Shown here piece by piece: positions 43,725 through 51,542 of a stretch of DNA of 64,000 bases (positions are counted from its first letter, which is position 1; every line of letters starts with the position of its first letter). The notes beneath the pieces are model-generated. The model was not told the DNA's origin. It saw only the letters and a list, made by a program, of their open reading frames with translations, and made no database searches. Origin of the DNA: Clostridium sp. OS1-26 (GTDB taxonomy: Bacteria; Bacillota; Clostridia; Clostridiales; Clostridiaceae); contig NZ_CP133264.1 in assembly GCF_030915445.1 (NCBI RefSeq), forward strand, positions 5,799,208-5,863,207, written 5' to 3'. The translations under genes and the position numbers were made by a program.

Positions 43725-43859
43725 ATGAACGCCACTATTGAAAAAGTTGAAAATGTTAATATTCCAAATACTGAAATAGAAGTTTCAAAGGAAGTTGATA
43801 AAGATAGTCATAAAAAAGATCAATATTGCTTAAAAATGCTTGATTATTTCATATTTTAA
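43725..43859 (+). CDS. Putative 44-residue peptide, unknown function
   Basis: The ATG at 43725 has an excellent ribosome site (GAGGAGG at 43711-43717) and the frame ends at 43857-43859 immediately before a strong terminator. The peptide is acidic and Lys/Glu/Val-rich for 33 residues (MNATIEKVENVNIPNTEIEV...), then has a single cysteine followed by a hydrophobic aromatic end, CLKMLDYFIF. There is no signal peptide or membrane span. The leader-then-Cys-aromatic layout resembles a precursor peptide, but no processing enzyme is adjacent. It is the only plus-strand gene between 1.3 kb and the end of the window. I do not recognise a family. Confidence 0.6.
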   Translation: MNATIEKVENVNIPNTEIEVSKEVDKDSHKKDQYCLKMLDYFIF

Positions 43860-43860
43860 T

Positions 43861-43889
43861 AAAAATAGGACCTTAAGGGTCCTATTTTT
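43861..43889. terminator. Bidirectional terminator between the small ORF and pilT
   Basis: AAAAATAGGACC (43861-43872) and GGTCCTATTTTT (43878-43889) form a perfect 12-base stem with a 5-base loop. Symmetric A/T flanks can terminate both the plus-strand small ORF and minus-strand pilT. Confidence 0.93.
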
Positions 43890-43910
43890 ATTAAAATAAA
43901 TTATTATGCA

Positions 43911-44966
43911 CTAAAGTGAAATAATTCTGGAAAGCATATCTCTATCTGATGCATAACTTAGTGCGGATTCATATGATACTAATCCCTTTTTATAGAGTTC
44001 GGATAAAGACATGTCCATAGTCTTCATTCCGTATTTTCCTCCAGTTTGTATTGATGACTCAAGTTGATGAGTTTTTCCTTCTCTAATCATATTCTGTATT
44101 GCAGCATTAGCAACCATTATTTCTACCGCTGCCACTCTTCCATCTCCATCAGCTTTAGGCAAAAGCTGCTGAGATATTATGCCTTGAATAACTGCTGCTA
44201 GCTGTATCTTAATCTGCTGTTGCTGATACGGAGGAAACACGTCTATTATTCTATCAATCGTTTTAGCTGCCCCTATTGTATGTAGTGTTGATAAGACTAA
44301 ATGTCCTGTTTCCGCAGCAGTTAAAGCAATGGATATAGTTTCTAGATCTCTCATCTCTCCTACAAGTATAACGTCAGGATCTTCTCTTAAAACAGATTTA
44401 AGGGCATTAGCATAGCTTAAGCTATCCTTTCCTATTTCTCTTTGATTTATTATAGATTTATTATGCTTATGCAAATACTCAATTGGATCCTCAAGCGTAA
44501 TTATATGAGCTGGTCTGCTAGAATTAATTTCATTTATCATTGCAGCCAAAGTTGTACTTTTACCGGAACCTGTTGGGCCAGTTACTAATACAAGTCCTCT
44601 TTGGTTGGATATAAGTTCCTTTATAACAGATGGAAATTGAAGTTCATTTAACGTAGGAATCTTTAATCCAACGACTCTTATTGCAATTGCCGAGCTTCCT
44701 CTTTGCTTGAATAAGTTAACTCTAAATCTTCCAATTCCTGACACGGAAAAAGATGTGTCTAATTCTCCTATTTTTATGTAATTATCATAGTATTCCCCTG
44801 AAATTTCTTTAGCATAAGCCTCTGTATCTGCTGGTTGTAGTTTTTCATTTCCTACATGCTTTAATTGTCCATTTACTCTTATAACCGGAGGTACCCCAAC
44901 AGTTAAATGTAAATCTGAAGCATTCTGTTTTATTGTTATTGCTAATAATTCTTTTAATGTTATCAC
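43911..44966 (-). CDS. pilT: Type IV pilus retraction ATPase PilT-like
   Basis: The start is taken as the GTG at 44966 (VITLKELLAITIKQNASDLHL), which has AAAGGGGAAC 8 bases upstream. A GTG six codons earlier would put the ribosome site inside the gene. The ~351-residue secretion ATPase has Walker A GPTGSGKST (130-138), the Asp box region THIITLEDPIEYLH-like segment, Walker B DPDVILVGEMRD and the His box LSTLHT. PilT depolymerises pili for twitching. No other pilus gene is in the window, so its partners are elsewhere. Confidence 0.93.
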   Translation of the reverse strand: MITLKELLAITIKQNASDLHLTVGVPPVIRVNGQLKHVGNEKLQPADTEAYAKEISGEYYDNYIKIGELDTSFSVSGIGRFRVNLFKQRGSSAIAIRVVGLKIPTLNELQFPSVIKELISNQRGLVLVTGPTGSGKSTTLAAMINEINSSRPAHIITLEDPIEYLHKHNKSIINQREIGKDSLSYANALKSVLREDPDVILVGEMRDLETISIALTAAETGHLVLSTLHTIGAAKTIDRIIDVFPPYQQQQIKIQLAAVIQGIISQQLLPKADGDGRVAAVEIMVANAAIQNMIREGKTHQLESSIQTGGKYGMKTMDMSLSELYKKGLVSYESALSYASDRDMLSRIISL

Positions 44967-45269
44967 TTTTAGTTCCCCTTTCACAGTCTTTGCTGTATAT
45001 AAAAATTGTATGATATCTGTAACAATACGATTATCCTCTTTAGTAACTCATTAAAATCTTATCATTAAAGTATTATTATGCTTAATTATCGTTTAATGTT
45101 GTTAAATTTAAATATCTTACTAATTAAATTTTAATAATATCTAACTTATGTTATTCTACAATTTTTATCAAATTCCTCTTATTTATGTGTAAAATTTTAA
45201 TAAATTGCCTTTTTATTCATTATCTTAACTAATAATAAAAAATTTAGTTAACAAATTACAAATATTAAA

Positions 45270-45323
45270 AACTGAGAATCAGTAATAAAGAATTGATTCA
45301 ATTCTTTCTACTAACTCTCAGTT
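45270..45323 (-). terminator. Terminator of sigK
   Basis: Arms AACTGAGA / TCTCAGTT with an inner AAGAATTGA/TCAATTCTT stem, and TTTTTAATA on the minus strand, lie just past sigK. The rest of the 364-base gap before pilT is AT-rich and empty. Confidence 0.85.
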
Positions 45324-45330
45324 GTTTAAG

Positions 45331-46032
45331 TTATTTTTTTCCATAATTCAACTCTTTATATAGCTTTTTAAGTGCTCTCTTTTCTATTCTAGATACATAA
45401 GACCTAGATATTCCAAGAATTTTAGCTATCTCCCTTTGAGTTTTTGGCTGCCCCTCTAATAATCCATATCTCATTTCTACTACTTTTCTTTCTCTTTCTG
45501 ATAAACATGAGTTTATTTTCGAGTATAGTTTTTTAATTTGCATCTTATTTTCTACAATTTCTATTATGGAATCTTCTTCACTGCTAAGTACATCCATTAG
45601 GGATATTTCATTTCCTTCCTTATCGATACCAATTGGATCCTGTAAATATACTTCACTTTTAGTTTTCTTATTATTTCTAATAAGCATAAGTATTTCATTT
45701 TCAATGCACTTTGCTGCATAGGTCGCGAGTCTCGTACCTTTAGATGCATCAAAAGAATCTATGGCTTTTATTAAACCGACTGTTCCGATAGATATTAAAT
45801 CATCTACTTCTTTTCCCGGATAGGAATATTTTTTTACTATATGGGCCACTAGCCTTAAATTTCTTTCTACAAGAATACTTTTGGCTAAAGTGTCTCCATC
45901 TTTAAGTTTTTTTAAATAATACTCCTCCTCCTTATCGTTTAAAGGTTGAGGAAAGGAACTTGTATTTGTTACGTAGGCAGTTAAGAAAAACATACTGCCC
46001 ATAATATCTAATAAGCAATTTGCTAAATACAC
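45331..46032 (-). CDS. sigK: Late mother-cell sigma factor SigK (pro-form, uninterrupted)
   Basis: The 233-residue protein has a hydrophobic N-terminal pro-sequence (LLDIMGSMFFLTAYV) that is removed for activation in Bacillus, then sigma region 2 (SIGTVGLIKAIDSFDASKG) and region 4 (TQREIAKILGISRSYVSRIE). Unlike B. subtilis and C. difficile, the gene is one continuous frame with no skin element. It directs late coat and mother-cell genes. In some clostridia SigK also acts early. Confidence 0.95.
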   Translation of the reverse strand: MYLANCLLDIMGSMFFLTAYVTNTSSFPQPLNDKEEEYYLKKLKDGDTLAKSILVERNLRLVAHIVKKYSYPGKEVDDLISIGTVGLIKAIDSFDASKGTRLATYAAKCIENEILMLIRNNKKTKSEVYLQDPIGIDKEGNEISLMDVLSSEEDSIIEIVENKMQIKKLYSKINSCLSERERKVVEMRYGLLEGQPKTQREIAKILGISRSYVSRIEKRALKKLYKELNYGKK

Positions 46033-46106
46033 GGGATGCTCCTCCTAATAGTGCTTATTAATATATTATGAAGCAAAACTAAAAAAAGTGCATGAACTAT
46101 ATAAAT

Positions 46107-47777
46107 TTATTTTCCCAAATATTGTGATGCTGCATTTACAATATCTTTAAAAATTGGTGCTGCAGTACTACCTCCGCTCTCTTTATCTTTATCAATATCT
46201 TGAACAAAGACAGTCATGGAGTAATATTTGTCTTTTATCTTAAAAAATCCTATAAACCATCCATCTGAGTGAGTTTCTGGTTGACCAGTCTGTTTTGATA
46301 GCTCTACTCTTGTAGTACTTCCTGTTTTTCCACCTATTTCCACATTATCTATATAAGCAGCTTGAGCAGTACCCTTTCTTACTACTTTTATCATTTGATT
46401 TTTCATAATATTTGCAGTAGACTTTTCAATAACAGGACGCTGCTCTGTTGATAAGCTTTCGATCTCAGTATTGTTATCATCTACATAACCATCTATGATA
46501 TACGGCTTGACATATGCACCATTATTAGCAACAGTATTAGCAATACTTATAGCTTCAATAGGAGTTATTCTCAAATTTTGACCTATAGAGGCAAGCCCCA
46601 CACTTCCATCACTAACCTTAGGGGCCTTAACTTCAAGAGCACCTTGTTTTTCACTATCAAATCCCAGAACTTTTTCAAATAGCCCTTGTGATTTTGCATT
46701 ATCATAAAAATTATTAAAGCCTACCTTTGCTCCAATTTGTGCAAATATATCATTGCAAGAGACCACAAGTGCTTCCTCTGGTGTTAAGGTACCATGTTTA
46801 CTATGGCTTTCTAATTCAATTAACCCTCTGCAAGTAAAGTTATCCGTTGTACTTATAGTCTTTCTATCTAATCCAGCTTCTTCAACAATAACTTTAAATA
46901 TAGATCCTGGAAAAAATCCATGATTAGTAGCTACTCCTAAATTAACGTTAGGTTTACTATCATCCTTCTGAACTAAGGCTTTTATTTTACCAGTATCAGC
47001 TTCCATTAAAACTACACCTATTTGTTGAAAACTCTTATTTTTATCGTTATTTAGAATTTCCTTTATCTTATCTTCTATGTTTTTATCAACGGTTAACCTT
47101 ACATTTATATTATTTTTGGGTAATTCAGTTTTTTCTTCAACTATAGCTCCATTTACATCTCTATCAAAAATAATTTGAGGCTTTTTATTTAATTTGGTTT
47201 TATTACTAATCTGCATTTCTAAAGAATCCTGTGGCTTTCGTTCATTATTATCTGTTCTCTTAGTATTAATTAAAAGATTTTCTATTTTCCATGCCTCACC
47301 TTTTTCTAATGCAGAATAAGTATACACATAAAAACCTTTTATCTCCTTGATATCTTTTAACTTATTATAAGTACTCTCATCTATTTCATAATAAATTTTT
47401 TTGCTGATGTTCAAAACCCCAGCTTTTGACAAATCATAATCATTATTGTAATTTCGCAGTATGTACATAAGTGTTAAAATTTTATCCTGCTCTGTATCCA
47501 GATTATTTTTCGCAAATATTTCTGGGGATATAACAACATAATATTTTTTATTATAATTAAGCAACTGTTTTCCATTACAATCGAATAATTGATAACTTGC
47601 ATCTGTTATATCTTCCTTATAAGAATACTGTGAATCAGCCATTACGCTCAATTTATCAGATTTAAAGTACTGAAATTTAACTATTCTAAAATATAAGATA
47701 CTAAGCAAAGTTATAAAGATTCCAAAGACTACATATTGCCTTTTTCTTATTATCAATCTACTGACTTTTATCATCAT
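46107..47777 (-). CDS. Class B penicillin-binding protein (PbpA/PbpI/FtsI-like transpeptidase)
   Basis: The 556-residue protein has a signal anchor (about 15-30), a dimerisation/PBP pedestal domain, and a transpeptidase with catalytic S292 in GSIFK, SCN at 340-342 and KTG at 484-486. There are no PASTA domains, so it is not a SpoVD type. It crosslinks peptidoglycan. It lies next to udk, as pbpI lies beyond udk in Bacillus. The exact paralogue name is uncertain. Confidence 0.92.
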   Translation of the reverse strand: MMIKVSRLIIRKRQYVVFGIFITLLSILYFRIVKFQYFKSDKLSVMADSQYSYKEDITDASYQLFDCNGKQLLNYNKKYYVVISPEIFAKNNLDTEQDKILTLMYILRNYNNDYDLSKAGVLNISKKIYYEIDESTYNKLKDIKEIKGFYVYTYSALEKGEAWKIENLLINTKRTDNNERKPQDSLEMQISNKTKLNKKPQIIFDRDVNGAIVEEKTELPKNNINVRLTVDKNIEDKIKEILNNDKNKSFQQIGVVLMEADTGKIKALVQKDDSKPNVNLGVATNHGFFPGSIFKVIVEEAGLDRKTISTTDNFTCRGLIELESHSKHGTLTPEEALVVSCNDIFAQIGAKVGFNNFYDNAKSQGLFEKVLGFDSEKQGALEVKAPKVSDGSVGLASIGQNLRITPIEAISIANTVANNGAYVKPYIIDGYVDDNNTEIESLSTEQRPVIEKSTANIMKNQMIKVVRKGTAQAAYIDNVEIGGKTGSTTRVELSKQTGQPETHSDGWFIGFFKIKDKYYSMTVFVQDIDKDKESGGSTAAPIFKDIVNAASQYLGK

Positions 47778-47794
47778 AATAAAAACACCTCATC

Positions 47795-48463
47795 TCAGAC
47801 AAGATTTTGTCCAAAATAAGGTTTTTTATTCACCATTCTATTCTTCTTTTGCAATATATGCTTTATATTTGCTACCATTATGTCTATGGCCACTTTATTA
47901 TGACCGCCTTCTGGTATTATTATATCCGCATATCTTTTAGTAGGTTCAATAAATTGCATGTGCATTGGTCTTACAACATTTAAATATTGATTTATAACAG
48001 AATCGACTGTTCTTCCTCTTTCGTTGATATCTCTTACTAGTCTTCTTATTATTCTAACATCCGCATCAGTATCTACGTATATTTTTATATCTAAAATATC
48101 TCTTAACTCTTTTTCTTGAAGAACTAATATTCCTTCAACAATTATTATTTCTCTAGATTCTACTCTTATAGTCTCCTGCTTTCTATTGTGAACCTCAAAA
48201 TCATATATTGGCTTATTAATAGTTTTGCCATTTAACAATGACTTTAAATGTTCTACAAGCAATGGCGTATCAAATGCATTAGGATGATCATAATTTGTTT
48301 TTGTTCTATCTTCTATTGAAAGGTGACTTTGATCTTTATAATAAGAGTCCTGTTCAATCATAGCAATACATTCTTCATTAAATTTTGTATATATCTCTTT
48401 AGCAATTGTGCTCTTACCTGAACCAGTTCCTCCAGTAATTCCTATAAGAATTGGACGTTTCAT
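47795..48463 (-). CDS. udk: Uridine kinase
   Basis: The 222-residue protein has P-loop GGTGSGKST (10-18), the uridine-binding YYKDQ motif, NYDHPNAFD and RRLVRDINERGR. It phosphorylates uridine and cytidine for pyrimidine salvage. The C-terminal extension NKKPYFGQNLV is slightly longer than the core. It sits in the conserved trmR-U32-udk run. Confidence 0.95.
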   Translation of the reverse strand: MKRPILIGITGGTGSGKSTIAKEIYTKFNEECIAMIEQDSYYKDQSHLSIEDRTKTNYDHPNAFDTPLLVEHLKSLLNGKTINKPIYDFEVHNRKQETIRVESREIIIVEGILVLQEKELRDILDIKIYVDTDADVRIIRRLVRDINERGRTVDSVINQYLNVVRPMHMQFIEPTKRYADIIIPEGGHNKVAIDIMVANIKHILQKKNRMVNKKPYFGQNLV

Positions 48464-48488
48464 TAGTTATCCCCCTCTTAATATATTT

Positions 48489-49715
48489 CTAACTATTAAT
48501 CTTACTTTTTATTAGTATATCATCTTTTTCTAGCTCTATATCTGTCTTAACTGTAAATATCATCTGAGCTGAAGGAGCTGATTGTATCTTTTCACCTTTA
48601 CTATTTCTCATATCATCTAGCTTTATCTCAAAGTTGTCTCCTATTGGTCTTAAAACCTCTACTGTATCTCCTTCAAGCACCTTGTTTCTTTGTTCTATTG
48701 TAGCTAGTCCTGTATTCTTATCGTGATCTCTTACTATACCTACTATATCATAATCTCTTATATATGATGAAGTTTCATATGTTTGCTTATTTGGATCTCC
48801 AAAATAAAATCCAGTGAAATATACTCTATGGCTTGCCTTTCCAAGATCATCTAACCATTTTTTCTGAAATACATATTCTTCTGGATTATCAAAATATGCA
48901 TCTATAGCCTGCCTATATGATTTTACTATACTAGCCACATAATATGCACTTTTCATTCTTCCTTCTATTTTAAACGAATCTATACCGGACTGAATTAATT
49001 CTGGTATATGCTCAATCATACATAAATCCTTAGAGTTCAGTATATATGCACCTTTTTCGTCTTCAACAACAGGAAAATACTCACCAGGTCTTTTTTCCTC
49101 TACAAGATAGTATTTATATCTGCAAGGTTGAGCACACTGTCCCCTATTTGAATCTCTTCCTGTCATATAGTTTGATATTACACACCTTCCTGAGTATGCC
49201 ATACACATAGATCCATGGACAAAGGCTTCTAGCTCGCAAGATTCTGGAATATTTCTTTTAATACCTTTTATTTCTTCTAATGACAATTCTCTTGCAAGAA
49301 CTATTCTTTTAACTCCTTGCTTATGCCAAAATATTGCTGATTTCCAGTTCACATTATTAGCTTGTGTGCTCAAATGTATTTCTAACTCTGGAACCACTTC
49401 TCTTGCAGTCATTATTATTCCTGGATCAGATACTATTATAGCATCTACATTTAGATCATATAAATATTTCAAGTACTCTTCTAATCCAATCAAATCTTCA
49501 TTGTGGGAAAAGACATTTATAGTAACAAATACTTTTTTCCCTCTTGAATGAGCATACTCTACTCCTTCTCTTAGTTCTTCATCTGTAAAGTTATCTGCAA
49601 AAGCTCTTAAATTAAGTTTGCTTCCTCCAAGATATACAGCATCTGCACCAAAATTTATAGCTGTTTTTAGCTTTTCTAGATTACCTGCTGGTGCCAATAG
49701 TTCTGGTTTTTTCAT
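48489..49715 (-). CDS. U32 family protein, probable tRNA uridine-34 hydroxylation factor
   Basis: The 408-residue protein starts MKKPELLAPAGNLEKLKTAI, the classic U32 N-terminus, and has the cysteine cluster around CMAYSGRCVISNY and GQCAQPCRY that binds iron-sulfur in this family. Historically called a collagenase, the group that includes YrrO/TrhP and RlhA makes 5-hydroxyuridine in tRNA or 5-hydroxycytidine in rRNA. Its partner trmR-like gene follows directly. TrhP is favoured over RlhA by that context. Confidence 0.88.
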   Translation of the reverse strand: MKKPELLAPAGNLEKLKTAINFGADAVYLGGSKLNLRAFADNFTDEELREGVEYAHSRGKKVFVTINVFSHNEDLIGLEEYLKYLYDLNVDAIIVSDPGIIMTAREVVPELEIHLSTQANNVNWKSAIFWHKQGVKRIVLARELSLEEIKGIKRNIPESCELEAFVHGSMCMAYSGRCVISNYMTGRDSNRGQCAQPCRYKYYLVEEKRPGEYFPVVEDEKGAYILNSKDLCMIEHIPELIQSGIDSFKIEGRMKSAYYVASIVKSYRQAIDAYFDNPEEYVFQKKWLDDLGKASHRVYFTGFYFGDPNKQTYETSSYIRDYDIVGIVRDHDKNTGLATIEQRNKVLEGDTVEVLRPIGDNFEIKLDDMRNSKGEKIQSAPSAQMIFTVKTDIELEKDDILIKSKINS

Positions 49716-49720
49716 ATTTA

Positions 49721-50368
49721 TTAATTCCTCCTTAAGGTAACTGCAATACCATCTCCCATAGGAATAATAGAAGTAATGAATTTATCATCTTGGGATACAG
49801 TGTCTAGATATTCTCTCATTCTTTTAACTATAGTTACCTTTCTTCTCTCTACTAATTCATCGGAAGCAATCATTCCTCTAAATAAAACATTATCAGCAAT
49901 TATTACTCCATTTTCACTTAAAAGTCTCATACAATGTGGTAAAAAATGATTATAATGTCCTTTCCCAGCATCCATAAATATTAAATCATATTTATCATCT
50001 AACTTTTCTAAAACCTCTAAGCAGTCTCCCTGTATAATATTTATTTTATCCTTTAGTCCTGATTTTTCAATATTATTTTGAGCTAACTCTATCATTTTTA
50101 AGTCTCTTTCAACTGTTGTAATGGAACTTTCTCCCTTCGAACTTACACTCATAAGTATTGCTGAATATCCAATAGCAGTACCTAGTTCTAGAATTTTTAG
50201 AGGTCTCTTTATTTTAATCATCACTTCTAAAAATTTAGCTACTTCTTTATGAATTATAGGGACAAAATTGCTATGCGCATAATCTTCTAGTTCTTTTAAT
50301 ATGCCACTGTGGTCCTTTATAAGCCCTCTTATATATTCTTCCATGTAATCATATGTAATTCCGCTCAT
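49721..50368 (-). CDS. O-methyltransferase, TrmR/YrrM-like
   Basis: The 215-residue class I methyltransferase has SAM motif ILELGTAIGYSAILM, IQGDCLEVL and DLIFMDAGKGHYNHF, typical of metal-dependent COMT-like enzymes. The B. subtilis relative YrrM (TrmR) methylates 5-hydroxyuridine at tRNA position 34 to mo5U. It is 5 bases upstream of the U32 gene, matching yrrM-yrrN-yrrO-udk order. A catechol-type substrate cannot be excluded by sequence. Confidence 0.88.
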   Translation of the reverse strand: MSGITYDYMEEYIRGLIKDHSGILKELEDYAHSNFVPIIHKEVAKFLEVMIKIKRPLKILELGTAIGYSAILMSVSSKGESSITTVERDLKMIELAQNNIEKSGLKDKINIIQGDCLEVLEKLDDKYDLIFMDAGKGHYNHFLPHCMRLLSENGVIIADNVLFRGMIASDELVERRKVTIVKRMREYLDTVSQDDKFITSIIPMGDGIAVTLRRN

Positions 50369-50432
50369 TTAATCCTCCAACCTTACACTAAGTTAAATTT
50401 CTATGAGTTATTTTATATATTAATTCTTTATA

Positions 50433-50482
50433 ATATGAGTAGTTGACAGCTATATTAAAATCAATCTGCCAACTACTCATAT
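50433..50482 (-). terminator. Hairpin after mltG
   Basis: ATATGAGTAGTTG (50433-50445) and CAACTACTCATAT (50470-50482) form perfect 13-base arms with a 24-base loop. The minus-strand T-tract is weak. Confidence 0.55.
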
Positions 50483-50499
50483 ATTTTTATTAATTTATA

Positions 50500-51525
50500 T
50501 TACTCACCTTGTGTTACCTTCTTTACCTCAAGAAACTTCTTCTCATTATCTGTAAAAAAGTGAGTTCCATCATTTTTTGAAACAAAGAATAAATAATTAG
50601 TATTATCAGGATTTATTGCTGCTTTAATACACTCTTTTCCCGGATTAGAAATAGGTCCTATAGGCAGCCCATTTACAATATACGTATTGTAAGGCGAATT
50701 CACCTTTAAATCGTTATAATATAACTTATCCTTGTGTACACCTAATGCATATAAAACCGTTGCACAAGATTGAAGCTTCATGCCTTTTTTTAATCTATTA
50801 TAGAATACAGATGCCGCCTTACCTCTTTCATCCTGCCTATCAACTTCTTTTTCTATAATTGATGCCATAGTTATTATCTTATCTAAGTCTTGGTTATTAA
50901 TATTTTTACCAGTTTCTATTTGAATATTATTAATTACTTTAGAAAATCTTTTTAACATAACATCAATTATCTCTTTTCCTTCTGTTCCTTTTAGAAATTC
51001 ATAGGTATCAGGAAAAAGATAGCCTTCCAAAGCGTACTTTCTTTTCGGGTCATTTTTTATAAAGTCTGGAATATTATATTCCTTACAACTTTTAATAAAA
51101 TCCACTTTATTTATTATACCTTTTTTCTCTAATAAAGCGGCAATATGCTCTAAATCATATCCTTCTGGTATAACAATTTTTACAGGCTGGTCATCTTTAA
51201 TTCCTTTGTTTAAATATCGAATAAGTTGCTCTAAAGAAATATTTTCTGAAAAAGAATACTGTCCTGGCTTAACATCCTGTTTAATATTATTCTTTTTTAT
51301 ATAAGCCTTAACAAAATAAACATTTCGCACGCTATTTTGCTTCTTCAGGCTGTCTATAACATTATTTAAGTTTTCTCCACTATTTACTGTAAACTGAATC
51401 TTACTGTCCTGTGATTTTAAAGGATGTCTCGCTATACTAACCTTTAAATATAATGCTGAGCTAGCTAATATAATTAGAATAACAAGGCAGAATAAAAAGA
51501 CCTTCAGAAAACTTTTTCTCTTCAT
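50500..51525 (-). CDS. mltG: Endolytic transglycosylase MltG (YceG-like)
   Basis: The 341-residue protein has one N-terminal span (about 7-27) and a YceG domain with IPEGYDLEHIA, EGYLFPDTYEF, MASIIEKEV (catalytic glutamate) and YALGVHKDKLYY. It cleaves nascent peptidoglycan strands near the membrane. It matches yrrL of Bacillus, upstream of trmR. It starts 17 bases after typA. Confidence 0.94.
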   Translation of the reverse strand: MKRKSFLKVFLFCLVILIILASSALYLKVSIARHPLKSQDSKIQFTVNSGENLNNVIDSLKKQNSVRNVYFVKAYIKKNNIKQDVKPGQYSFSENISLEQLIRYLNKGIKDDQPVKIVIPEGYDLEHIAALLEKKGIINKVDFIKSCKEYNIPDFIKNDPKRKYALEGYLFPDTYEFLKGTEGKEIIDVMLKRFSKVINNIQIETGKNINNQDLDKIITMASIIEKEVDRQDERGKAASVFYNRLKKGMKLQSCATVLYALGVHKDKLYYNDLKVNSPYNTYIVNGLPIGPISNPGKECIKAAINPDNTNYLFFVSKNDGTHFFTDNEKKFLEVKKVTQGE

Positions 51526-51542
51526 CGTAACATAGCCCCTTT

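Noticed and set aside
45331..46032. Possible skin element or interrupted sigK
   Set aside because: The frame is continuous from pro-sequence to region 4 and no recombinase is nearby.
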